The translations under genes and the position numbers were made by a program. A stretch of DNA of 64,000 nucleotides, from the NCBI GenBank assembly GCA_964634205.1, contig CAZWKE010000007.1, positions 1 through 64,000 on the forward strand. The letters are read 5' to 3'. Source of the DNA: JAFGGG01 sp964634205 (GTDB taxonomy: Bacteria > Spirochaetota > Spirochaetia > SZUA-6 > RPPD01). The notes beneath the pieces were generated by a model. The model did no database searches. It saw only the letters and a program-made list of their open reading frames with translations, and was not told the DNA's origin. Positions 1-8,583 of the stretch are shown piece by piece. Position 1 is the first letter of the stretch; each line of letters begins with the position of its first letter.

Positions 1-17
1 ATTTTTAGCCGAACCGG

Positions 18-413
18 TTAAATCAAACCCAATTCTTTCAATTCACTCAGGAGTTTTTGTTTGTCTATCGGTTTTACGATATAGGCAGCGGCACCCCCCT
101 TATACAGCGCGGTCATGACATTTTTGGAGTCTTCCAGGACCGTTGTCATGATTACTTTCACTTCCTGGTCCGCTGTAATTCCCATTTCACTTTCATAAAT
201 ACGTATATTCCGCAATGCTTCATGGCCGTTTACCTTCGGCATCATAATATCCATAAAAATTAGTCCGTAGGGTTTTTTTTCTTTCCAGGCAAGTCTGAAG
301 GCCTCTATACCCTCTTCTCCATCCACCGCAAGATCGCATTCACCGTACGGCAAAAGAATAGTCTGAAGAAGTTTTCTGCTGCCTAAGTCATCTTCAACAA
401 TTAAAATACGCAT
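18..413 (-). CDS. Single-domain response regulator (CheY-like receiver)
   Basis: A 131-residue protein made only of a receiver domain. It has the acidic pocket E7-D8-D9 near the N-terminus, the phosphoacceptor D55 in the FMDIMMP strand, the conserved Thr in VIMTT and the Lys of the VKPID loop. There is no output domain, so it should act by protein contact or as a phosphate shuttle in the cytoplasm. An AGGAGG ribosome site precedes the ATG. It follows the large hybrid kinase by 12 nt on the same strand, so the two are probably co-transcribed and this is a likely target of that kinase. Partner and process are inferred from position only. Confidence 0.9.
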   Translation of the reverse strand: MRILIVEDDLGSRKLLQTILLPYGECDLAVDGEEGIEAFRLAWKEKKPYGLIFMDIMMPKVNGHEALRNIRIYESEMGITADQEVKVIMTTVLEDSKNVMTALYKGGAAAYIVKPIDKQKLLSELKELGLI

Positions 414-425
414 ATGGCAGTCCTC

Positions 426-3128
426 CTATTTTATTTTTATAAGCGCGTTATCCAAAGCCTGCTCAACATTTTCGATGTGTGGTTTTAATTTTTCCAGCGT
501 TTCAAAGGCTTTATCCATTGTTTTTTTTCTTGAGGCCATTTTTATCCGAAGCGCATCGTCATTAAGCAGTTCGGCCCCGATGCTCCCGGCAATATTCTTT
601 AAGGTAACGCTGAGCATTTCAAGTCTGTTTTTATCTTCCTGCTTTGCCGCGGTTTTCAGGTTCTGATAAACGGTTTCCAGATCGATGTGAATCTTCCGGT
701 AAAATGCCTGTGGATTGATATTATTCTCTGTACAGTATTCTATAATGTGATCCCGGTCAATAACCGCTGTTTTGGCGGTGTTTGTTGCATGTTTTTTTTT
801 CTTATTTGAATGCGGGGTGTATTGTCTCTCAATAAAGTATATTAATTTTTCAAAATCTATGGGTTTTGATATAAATCCGTTCATCCCGGCCTGCAGGCAG
901 CGATCCTGTATATCCGAATGCGCGTGTGCGGTGATGGCGATGATGGGAATGTTTTGTTTATATGCTGAATAATCTGAAGAACGAATGAGTTTTGTTGTGG
1001 CAAAACCATCTAATCCCGGCATTTTCAAATCCATTAATATTATATCGAACTTTATTTTATTCAGCATAGCCATGGCTGCTTCACCGCCCGGAACACAGAA
1101 TAGTGAATGTCCCCTTTTTTCCAACAGATCACAGATTATTTTTTGGGTATTTTTATCATCCTCTACCACAAGGATTGTTTTTCCCGGTGTCAACCGATGT
1201 TGTTTCCGTCTATCCGTCTTTTTTATTTTAATTTTATCGCCATTATAGGCAAGATTGAATAAATTGTTTTTCTCATTTTTTAATTTAATGGTAAAATGAA
1301 AAGCACTACCCTTTTCTTTGTTGGTTTCTATCCAGATGGAACCGTTCATCAGCGATACAAGTCTTTTTGTTATTGCCAGTCCCAGACCGGTGCCGCCGTA
1401 TTTTCTTGTCATAGAACCGTCAATCTGGCGGAAGCTTTCAAAAATCGTTTCTTTTTTATTATGAGGAACACCAATCCCGGTATCTTTCACACTGCAGTGA
1501 AGAATTATCCTTCCCGGACCGTCAGGTTCTGTGTTTATATGAACATCGATTCGACCATGATCGGTGAATTTGATGGCATTAGCAATGAGGTTTGTCAGAA
1601 TTTGTTTTAATTTGTAGACATCACCGCGAAGATTTTCCGGAATACCGGGATCTATCTTTATAACAAATTTTAAATTCTTTTGTCGGGCCTGGACTGTCAG
1701 TAAATCCGATATATCTTTTAAAACGTTGTGAATGTTAAAATCGGTCTCCTCAAGCTCGACTTTTCCGACCTCCAGTTTGGAAAAATCAAGAATGTTGTTT
1801 AATACATGCAAAAAAGAATGAGAAGCCTCTTTTACTATGCTCAAGTACTCATTTTGTTCACTGGTGAGTTTCGTTCCCAGGGCCAGTTCGGTCATTCCGA
1901 TGATACTGTTCAGGGGTGTTCGTAATTCATGACTCATATTAGTAAGAAATTCTGTTTTTGCTTTATTTGCATTTTCCGCCGAGACTTTTGCTTTTTTCAG
2001 ATCATTCTCATAGTTTTTTTTCTGTAAAATATCGGTTACCGTCAAAACCCAACCGGTTATATTAAAACGCTCATCAATCAGCGGGGCAATGGTAAACTCG
2101 ACGGGAAAAAAGCGTTTATTTTGACGATACATTCCGGTTTCGACGGCCTGGTAAAACATCTTGTTCTTTATCACGTTACTCAATGTTGATTTTGCCGCAG
2201 ACTTTTCACCGGGACTTGAATATAAAAAATCAATATTCCGTTCCAACAATTCATTTTTTGAAAATCCGAAAATTCTGCTTGCCGCCTTGTTGCAGTCCTT
2301 GATAATAAAATCGGGAGAGGTAATAAAGACCGCCGATTGAATTGATTGAATGGTTCTTTCAAGTATATTCGTACTTTTCCACATCCGGCTTTCTATATTT
2401 CGCTTTTCCGAGAGGTCCCTGAGAATAAAGACATATGATTCATTCTCATCATCATCCCTGATCGGTTCAACCACCAGGTCAATGGGAATCTGCTTGTCTC
2501 TCAGATTGACGACGAGTGTACCCGTAAACGAATTGATCAATTCAGCAGCAGATATTTTAGTGCCGTTTTCCTCATCGATGAAGTTTACAACGGAAGTGAA
2601 AGATTTTCCTATTACGCTGCTCTCCTGCAAGGAAAATATATGGGCCGCGACATTATTAATAAATTGAACATGTAAAAGGTTGTCGGTTTTAACTATTCCC
2701 AAACCTATTTTTGTGAGAATTGACGAGAGCAGACGCTCTCTTTCCAACAGTTTTTGATTTATCTGATGTTTATACAGCGCAAGCTCAATATTTGCTTTTA
2801 CTTCCGTATCATTAAACGGTTTAAGGATATATCCCACTGGCTGTGTAACCTTTGCTCTTTTAACGGTTTTTTCATCAGCATACGCGGTGAGATAGATAAG
2901 CGGAATATCCGATAGTTTCCGTATTTCAGTGGCTGTACTGATTCCGTCCAATTCACCGCTGAGATTTATATCCATTAAAACGAGGTCGGGATTTTCCTGT
3001 TTATGTAATGTAATTGCCTGTCTCCCCGAATGGGCGACAATGGCGGTATACCCCCCCAACTGGTCAATCATGCTTTTTATATCGCGTGAGATAATATCTT
3101 CATCTTCAACAATTAATATTTTTTTCAT
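426..3128 (-). CDS. Cytosolic hybrid sensor histidine kinase REC-PAS-PAS-HisKA-HATPase-REC-HPt-like
   Basis: A 900-residue multidomain kinase with no membrane segment. The order read from the sequence is receiver (1-125, phosphoacceptor D53), two PAS-like regions (about 140-230 and 255-375), HisKA with H400 in SHELRTPLNS, a HATPase with the N box (NLIANAIKFT), DTGIGVP and GGTGLGLAI, and a second receiver (about 655-775, D700 in LMDLKMPG). The C-terminal 100 residues resemble a histidine phosphotransfer domain, but the expected His is V841 in LSVTLKNIAGSIGA. The HPt therefore looks inactive, and the adjacent single receiver downstream may take its place as a partner. An N-terminal receiver suggests that it is itself controlled by another kinase. 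The signal sensed by the PAS regions is unknown. Confidence 0.92.
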   Translation of the reverse strand: MKKILIVEDEDIISRDIKSMIDQLGGYTAIVAHSGRQAITLHKQENPDLVLMDINLSGELDGISTATEIRKLSDIPLIYLTAYADEKTVKRAKVTQPVGYILKPFNDTEVKANIELALYKHQINQKLLERERLLSSILTKIGLGIVKTDNLLHVQFINNVAAHIFSLQESSVIGKSFTSVVNFIDEENGTKISAAELINSFTGTLVVNLRDKQIPIDLVVEPIRDDDENESYVFILRDLSEKRNIESRMWKSTNILERTIQSIQSAVFITSPDFIIKDCNKAASRIFGFSKNELLERNIDFLYSSPGEKSAAKSTLSNVIKNKMFYQAVETGMYRQNKRFFPVEFTIAPLIDERFNITGWVLTVTDILQKKNYENDLKKAKVSAENANKAKTEFLTNMSHELRTPLNSIIGMTELALGTKLTSEQNEYLSIVKEASHSFLHVLNNILDFSKLEVGKVELEETDFNIHNVLKDISDLLTVQARQKNLKFVIKIDPGIPENLRGDVYKLKQILTNLIANAIKFTDHGRIDVHINTEPDGPGRIILHCSVKDTGIGVPHNKKETIFESFRQIDGSMTRKYGGTGLGLAITKRLVSLMNGSIWIETNKEKGSAFHFTIKLKNEKNNLFNLAYNGDKIKIKKTDRRKQHRLTPGKTILVVEDDKNTQKIICDLLEKRGHSLFCVPGGEAAMAMLNKIKFDIILMDLKMPGLDGFATTKLIRSSDYSAYKQNIPIIAITAHAHSDIQDRCLQAGMNGFISKPIDFEKLIYFIERQYTPHSNKKKKHATNTAKTAVIDRDHIIEYCTENNINPQAFYRKIHIDLETVYQNLKTAAKQEDKNRLEMLSVTLKNIAGSIGAELLNDDALRIKMASRKKTMDKAFETLEKLKPHIENVEQALDNALIKIK

Positions 3129-3146
3129 CTATATGGAGCGATTTAA

Positions 3147-3176
3147 ATTGTAGTTGAAACGGGTGGTTAAATTCAA
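3147..3176 (-). promoter_or_regulatory. Putative sigma-70 promoter of the hybrid kinase operon
   Basis: On the minus strand TTGAAT (3176-3171) and TACAAT (3152-3147) are 18 nt apart. The -10 matches the consensus at five of six positions. The expected start near 3140 leaves a leader of about 12 nt with no clear ribosome site before the kinase ATG at 3128. Confidence 0.5.
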
Positions 3177-3196
3177 CTTTTTCGATAAAAAATATA

Positions 3197-4978
3197 TCAG
3201 ATAAAATAATTGGTTTTTAGAAAGGCCGGTAAATAAACAATCGCCTCTAAAAAACCTTTCTTGCGCCTTTTGGCCAATATTTGCACCTGTACGATCTTAT
3301 TCTTCGGATCAAATGCCCAGCCGCGTATATAAACGGAATCAAGTTGTGACAGCCCGATCTCTTCCGCAGCCGAGCCTTCAAGCACCCGTTCCACCTGGTA
3401 GTGCGTTTCCCATAAATACGTACCAACCTTTTCCAGTTTCATCCCAAAAAGCGGATAGAGAAGATTTACCTTGATATCACGATCAAGCGCTGTTTCCAGG
3501 GGAATAAAGGGCCGCTTTTCCAGGCACACGGGGATTGTAATGAGATGATCGTTGCGTTTAACAGAAAATGATATCAACGCCGGATGTTCATAACTTAAGA
3601 AAAGGCTTTGGATATCAACAATGTTTGTATACTCACGGTCATTTACTTTATCGATAATATCACCTGTGCGTATCCCGGCCTGGAATGCCGGATCACCCGG
3701 CATCACATAGATGACTTCAAGTCCGTTTTGAGTTTCTTTCAGTGCAATACCGGCCCACATATGAACGGCCTGTTCTCCCCCGAACAGGCGGCCCAGCATC
3801 TTGTTTATCCATTTTGCCGGAAGGGCAAAGTTCAATCCTTCAAACTCTTCCAGTCCGGCAAATACCACTCCGATAAGATTACCGTCTTCGGATATAACCG
3901 GTCCGCCGCTGTTGCCGAAGTTGACCGGTGCGTCAATTTGAATGGCGGACCCTACTTGCATGATTCGACGGGCCGTAGAAGAGACAATACCGGCGGTGAC
4001 CGTATTTTCAAGACCGACCGGAGAACCGATCACCGTTATTTTTTGTCCCGTGCTGATAGTATTATCATCAATCGTGGAAAAAACATATTTCGGCGTTATT
4101 TCCGCTTTTAAGAGCGCCAAATCAAGTAATTTATCGTAGGCCACCACTTTTGCGGGTATCTTTTGATCTCTATTGTCGGAAAGTATGATATAGCAGCGTG
4201 AATAACCTTCGTACTCCGGATCCACCTCACTGGCGATAACATGATAATTGGTCATGATATATCCGCGTTTATCGACAAAAAAACCGCTGCCGAGGACAAT
4301 ATTCGGTCTCCCTACCCCTTTATCCAGTTTTACCCCACGGTTCACCCAGATGGTCACCGTGCCTTCGACCATAGTTGAAATGGGGATAGCCTGTTTCGTT
4401 AGATCAATGTATTTGCGCGGTACCGGATAATCTCCTGCTCTCATGACACTTATTATCCTTCTAATGGCTGCAATATTATTATTACCGGCGGCAAGCGCAA
4501 GCAGATGCTTATAACCTTTTGCGTCGAGCGAGGGGTTGTGTAACACCTGCATATACTCAAGCAGTGCCAGCTGTTCGTTACCGTTTTTCAAGGAGGTTTC
4601 AGCCAATTTTAAACGAAGTTCATTTTCATTCCAGTCTTTTACCTCATCAAGGGCCGAAATGCTTTTTAATGACAAGAAAAAACACAGGGCCAGGGAGAAA
4701 TCCTTGTTTTCCACAGCCTGCCTGAATTTCTTTATAATCCCGTCCCGTGCTTCCTTCTGTAAATCGGCTAATTCGTCCTTTGAGACCTCAGTAGATTCGC
4801 GTTGCAGGCGGGAAAGGTATTGTACGGCTTCAAGGTAGGATTCCTGGTCGATCAGTTTTTGTACGTCGGCAATTAATACTTTTTTTAAAGACACAATATG
4901 TGCCGGGGTTTCTTCAAATGTATTACAGGCCGTAAACAATGTGATGATCAAAACAGATCCGATGATAAATCTTTTCAC
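3197..4978 (-). CDS. Lipoprotein HtrA-like serine protease with N-terminal helical repeats and PDZ domain
   Basis: A 593-residue protein starting at GTG after GGAG with 6-nt spacing. The signal segment ends in a lipobox-like FTAC, so it should be lipid-anchored in the envelope. Residues about 25-190 are alpha-helical and TPR-like. A trypsin-fold domain follows, with a full triad: H246 (TNYHVIAS), D286 (LLDLALLK) and S357 (NFGNSGGPV). A PDZ domain lies at about 395-480 and a second, weaker one may lie at the C-terminus. The architecture matches DegP-type quality-control proteases except for the helical N-terminal extension, which could recruit substrates or partners. It lies 19 nt downstream of the TPR/Ca-repeat gene. 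A second HtrA lies at 51551-53002. Confidence 0.88.
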   Translation of the reverse strand: MKRFIIGSVLIITLFTACNTFEETPAHIVSLKKVLIADVQKLIDQESYLEAVQYLSRLQRESTEVSKDELADLQKEARDGIIKKFRQAVENKDFSLALCFFLSLKSISALDEVKDWNENELRLKLAETSLKNGNEQLALLEYMQVLHNPSLDAKGYKHLLALAAGNNNIAAIRRIISVMRAGDYPVPRKYIDLTKQAIPISTMVEGTVTIWVNRGVKLDKGVGRPNIVLGSGFFVDKRGYIMTNYHVIASEVDPEYEGYSRCYIILSDNRDQKIPAKVVAYDKLLDLALLKAEITPKYVFSTIDDNTISTGQKITVIGSPVGLENTVTAGIVSSTARRIMQVGSAIQIDAPVNFGNSGGPVISEDGNLIGVVFAGLEEFEGLNFALPAKWINKMLGRLFGGEQAVHMWAGIALKETQNGLEVIYVMPGDPAFQAGIRTGDIIDKVNDREYTNIVDIQSLFLSYEHPALISFSVKRNDHLITIPVCLEKRPFIPLETALDRDIKVNLLYPLFGMKLEKVGTYLWETHYQVERVLEGSAAEEIGLSQLDSVYIRGWAFDPKNKIVQVQILAKRRKKGFLEAIVYLPAFLKTNYFI

Positions 4979-4997
4979 GAGTCACTCCATAGTTAAA

Positions 4998-6671
4998 TTA
5001 TTGAACATAAATTGTAAGATCAAACACGCCGTTTAACCGGGTGGAATACTTGCGAATCACTTTACCGTCTGAATCGGTATATTCAATAACATCGAATTTG
5101 CCGTCACTGTTTAAATCCCACATTTTACGTTCCCCGGCCGTATAATTTTGGATATAATCCGGGTTTCCGTCCCCGTCTCCGTCGAATTTCAGTGTGGTCA
5201 GTTTCCCTTTGGTGTACTGCTCAGTAATCTCAAAAACACCGTCACCATCCAGATCCTGCATACCCGATACGGGAACCTCATTATTATATAAAACAATATG
5301 ATCCATCATAAGGTTACCGTCCGTGTCCTCAATTAATTTGGTTTTTTTACCGTTTTTAAACTCCCATTTTTTAAACGGAAGGTTTGCGGCAGTATTACGC
5401 TGAGAGCCGGCAAAAGCGGAGTCTTTAATCATCTTTTCATTCGGGAAAAGGATTTTTGGGCGTGTAGTGATTTTGTATACCGGTTCGGCATTATTTTTCG
5501 GCAGGTTTACCACAGAGAGCATGATACTGGAGGGAATCAGATCATAACAGGTAACAGTGTCCTTATTATAGAAACACGCCTGTTTCACCGCAGGATACAC
5601 ATTATAGAGGTATTCAATCTGCTTTCCGGCGGTGTCAAATATTTTTAGCGAAACCGGTGTCTGATTGTTAAAATTCAACAGGATATCCGCCCTGCCGTCC
5701 TGATCATAATCAGCAATCCATTGGGTCAATACTCCCCGTTTAAAGGTGTATTTTTCCTCATAATAGCCGTCTCTATCGCTATCGATTATTTTGACCCCGT
5801 CCGCCGTTCCAATCTGCTGCTGCGTATAAGGCAGGAGAGAGGCGTTTTTGGAAAGAAGTGAAAACAAACGGCGCAACAGATCAGCATAAGCGGGACCTCC
5901 GGCGCTGATGAAAAAATCAATATATTTTTTTGCGGCATTCTTCGGTAATGCCAGTGCCATTAGTGCGATGTCGGGCCGGTTCCCTTTTAAAGCAATATAT
6001 TGGTCGATAAGTTCTTTTTTTACGGAAGCATCCCGTTCGGTTGCGATTCGGTAATAGAGAATATCCGGTTGATCTTTGAACTCCGAGAGTCCGCTTTCAA
6101 TAACGGAACGGGCTTCGCCAAAGAGTCTGTTTTCAAGCAAAAAATCGATGTACGCCGTGTACAATTCAAGGGTATAAGGATACACCCGCAGGGCGCTTCG
6201 AAAAACCTGCAGTGCATTTTTTATCAGGCCCAGTCCGCGGTATGCCCGGGCTTTTATCAGTTCGACACGGGCATTAGTAGTGTATGTATCTTGTATGGAG
6301 GCGACGGCCGCCAGTGCTTCTTTATATCGTCGGATGCGTAAGAGTAGGCCGGCCAAATCCGTGAGGGATTGTGAAGGGGCAACCGATATCCATGAGGCAA
6401 CCTTCATGGCTTTATGGTAATACTCCAGGCTTGTCAGTGTTGTCTCCTGGTTTTTCTCATAAATGCGGGCAAGCAGATATAATGCATCGGAAAAATCAGG
6501 ATAAAATTCTATTGAGTCCAGTAAAAGTTCTTTGGCACTGTCATAAGATCCATTGTCAAAAAGCTGTTTGGCCTGGATGTAATACTGAAAGGCGATCTCT
6601 TTATCCTGAGCATACAAGCCCAAGAAGCTGAAAAAAAATAAAAGTATGGATATAAGGATAAACCTATACAT
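4998..6671 (-). CDS. Exported TPR protein with DxDxDG calcium-binding-type repeats
   Basis: A 557-residue protein with a signal peptide (hydrophobic 4-20, ending LYAQD). Residues about 22-250 form TPR-like helical repeats. From about D297 to D533 there are at least six spaced motifs of the EF-hand/dockerin loop type, such as DSDRDGYYEE, DQDGRADI, DLDGDGVFEI, DGDGDGNPDY and DLNSDGKFDV. These suggest a calcium-dependent beta-rich or solenoid region in the periplasm or at the surface. It sits between ftsH (12 nt upstream) and the HtrA lipoprotein (19 nt downstream), so it may belong to a proteolysis or envelope-maintenance unit. No enzyme domain is recognised. The fold assignment is good, the function unknown. 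Confidence 0.8.
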   Translation of the reverse strand: MYRFILISILLFFFSFLGLYAQDKEIAFQYYIQAKQLFDNGSYDSAKELLLDSIEFYPDFSDALYLLARIYEKNQETTLTSLEYYHKAMKVASWISVAPSQSLTDLAGLLLRIRRYKEALAAVASIQDTYTTNARVELIKARAYRGLGLIKNALQVFRSALRVYPYTLELYTAYIDFLLENRLFGEARSVIESGLSEFKDQPDILYYRIATERDASVKKELIDQYIALKGNRPDIALMALALPKNAAKKYIDFFISAGGPAYADLLRRLFSLLSKNASLLPYTQQQIGTADGVKIIDSDRDGYYEEKYTFKRGVLTQWIADYDQDGRADILLNFNNQTPVSLKIFDTAGKQIEYLYNVYPAVKQACFYNKDTVTCYDLIPSSIMLSVVNLPKNNAEPVYKITTRPKILFPNEKMIKDSAFAGSQRNTAANLPFKKWEFKNGKKTKLIEDTDGNLMMDHIVLYNNEVPVSGMQDLDGDGVFEITEQYTKGKLTTLKFDGDGDGNPDYIQNYTAGERKMWDLNSDGKFDVIEYTDSDGKVIRKYSTRLNGVFDLTIYVQ

Positions 6672-6683
6672 TACCGTTTCAAT

Positions 6684-8582
6684 TTATGCCTTAACGCTTT
6701 TCTTCTTTGTAGTATTGCTCTCTACCTTTTTGGCGGGAGGAAATTTCAAAAGCTCCCGAATTTCTTCATCACTCAGAGTTTCTTTTACCACAAGTGTTTC
6801 GGCAAGAGTTTTCAGCTTTTTTTTGTTCTCAGCCAGTATTTTTTTTGCCGTTGCCAGGCTTGACTCTATAATTACCCTGATTTCATGATCGATCTTCTTG
6901 GCGGTTTCCTCAGAATAATCTTTATGACGGGCAATTTCCTTTCCGATAAAGATCGGCTCCTCTTTCTGCCCTAATGCAATCGGACCCAGATCATCACTCA
7001 TTCCCCATTCACAAACCATGCGCCGGGCTATGCCGGTGGCCTGTTCAATATCCGCCTGGGCTCCCGTCGTATTTTCCTTATAAATCAGGTCCTCAGCAGC
7101 GTATCCGCCCATAGAAATAATTATTCTGTCTATGAGCCAGCCCCTGCTTTTGCTGTATGCGTCATTTTCCGGTAAAGAAAGTGCAACACCAAGGGCCCGG
7201 CCGTGGGGAATAACCGTTACCTTATGCAGCGGATCGGCGTTCGGCAAGAAATAATGCAGCAGCGCGTGACCGGCCTCATGAAAAGCGACCATTTCCTTTT
7301 CTTTCGGTGGGATAACCTTTGATTTTCTGGCCACACCCATTAGAATCTTGTCTCTTGCCTCCTCGAAATCTTCCATTTCAACATGGGTTTTATTTTTTCG
7401 AGCGGCAAACAGCGCGGCCTCGTTTACCAGATTGGCAAGGTCGGCCCCGGAAGTTCCCGGAGTGGCCCGCGCAATCCTGTTGAAGTCAATATCTTTACTG
7501 ATTGATATTTTTCTGCAATGGATCTTTACGATCTCTTCTCTTTCGTTTATATCCGGCATATCCACCACGACCTGGCGGTCAAAACGGCCGGGGCGTAAGA
7601 GTGCCGGGTCAAGAACATCCGGCCGGTTGGTGGCGGCCAGTATGATAACTCCGGATTTTGTATCAAAACCGTCCATTTCCACCAGCATCTGATTCAATGT
7701 CTGTTCCCGTTCATCGTGTCCGCCGCCGTACCCCGCGCCGCGGGTTCTGCCGACAGCGTCAAGTTCGTCGATAAATAAAATACAGGGCGCGCTTTTCCTG
7801 CCCTGATCGAACAGATCTCGCACGCGGCTGGCACCGACTCCGACAAACATTTCTACGAAATCTGATCCCGACATGTGGAAAAAGGGAACGTCCGCCTCAC
7901 CGGCTATCGCTTTTGCCAAAAGGGTTTTCCCGGTGCCGGGCATACCGACTAGCAGTACTCCTTTGGGGATCTTTGCCCCGATCTTGGCAAATTTCTGCGG
8001 ATTTTTAAGGAATTCAACCACTTCTTCCAATTCATATTTTGCCTCATCCTGTCCGGCCACATCGGTGAATGTGATTTTTTCAGCGCTGTCCAGGTAGCGC
8101 TTGGCCCTGCTTTTGCCGAACGACAGCGCTTTGTTACCGGTTCCCTGGATCTGCCTGAACATGAACCAGAGAAAGAAGATCATAATTCCCCAGGGTAACA
8201 GCTGAAGTATAATGGCAAACGGTGAGCTGGAAGAACGTTTTCCCACGTGGGTCTTCACCTTTTTATCAAGCAACGGTATTAAGGTATCGTCCCAATAGGT
8301 TATGGTGGTAGTATAACGATGATTTTGATTGTCCTCAAAGGTTATATATTTATCATCGGTTATTTCTACATACTTAACATCGCCCTGTTCAACCTTTTCC
8401 TTGAACCATGAATACGGCTTTTCTTCAATAAAGCTATTATCGTTAAGGATGGAAAACAGCAGAAGAAACACTGCAACGCCAAGAATAATGAACAACATCA
8501 GGCGGTTGTTGAAACTGAATTTTGGTATCTGCGGCCCCTGATTGTCGTTCTTTTGCTGGTTATTTTTATTATTCATATTCAA
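6684..8582 (-). CDS. ftsH: ATP-dependent zinc metalloprotease FtsH
   Basis: A 632-residue membrane AAA protease that degrades misfolded membrane proteins and regulatory proteins. It shows two N-terminal membrane segments flanking a periplasmic domain (about 30-50 and 125-145), Walker A GMPGTGKT, the pore motif FVGVGA, the second region of homology ending RPGRFDRQV, and the zinc site HEAGH at 435-439. The start is read as TTG one nt after the tilS stop, with GGAG about 7 nt upstream; an ATG two codons later is an alternative. It follows tilS, as in many bacteria. The Lys-rich tail is normal for the family. Confidence 0.97.
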   Translation of the reverse strand: MNMNNKNNQQKNDNQGPQIPKFSFNNRLMLFIILGVAVFLLLFSILNDNSFIEEKPYSWFKEKVEQGDVKYVEITDDKYITFEDNQNHRYTTTITYWDDTLIPLLDKKVKTHVGKRSSSSPFAIILQLLPWGIMIFFLWFMFRQIQGTGNKALSFGKSRAKRYLDSAEKITFTDVAGQDEAKYELEEVVEFLKNPQKFAKIGAKIPKGVLLVGMPGTGKTLLAKAIAGEADVPFFHMSGSDFVEMFVGVGASRVRDLFDQGRKSAPCILFIDELDAVGRTRGAGYGGGHDEREQTLNQMLVEMDGFDTKSGVIILAATNRPDVLDPALLRPGRFDRQVVVDMPDINEREEIVKIHCRKISISKDIDFNRIARATPGTSGADLANLVNEAALFAARKNKTHVEMEDFEEARDKILMGVARKSKVIPPKEKEMVAFHEAGHALLHYFLPNADPLHKVTVIPHGRALGVALSLPENDAYSKSRGWLIDRIIISMGGYAAEDLIYKENTTGAQADIEQATGIARRMVCEWGMSDDLGPIALGQKEEPIFIGKEIARHKDYSEETAKKIDHEIRVIIESSLATAKKILAENKKKLKTLAETLVVKETLSDEEIRELLKFPPAKKVESNTTKKKSVKA

Positions 8583-8583
8583 A

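Noticed and set aside
3608..4111. A 167-residue plus-strand frame inside the HtrA-like gene
   Set aside because: It is antisense to a gene with a complete catalytic triad and lacks any ribosome site or recognisable fold.
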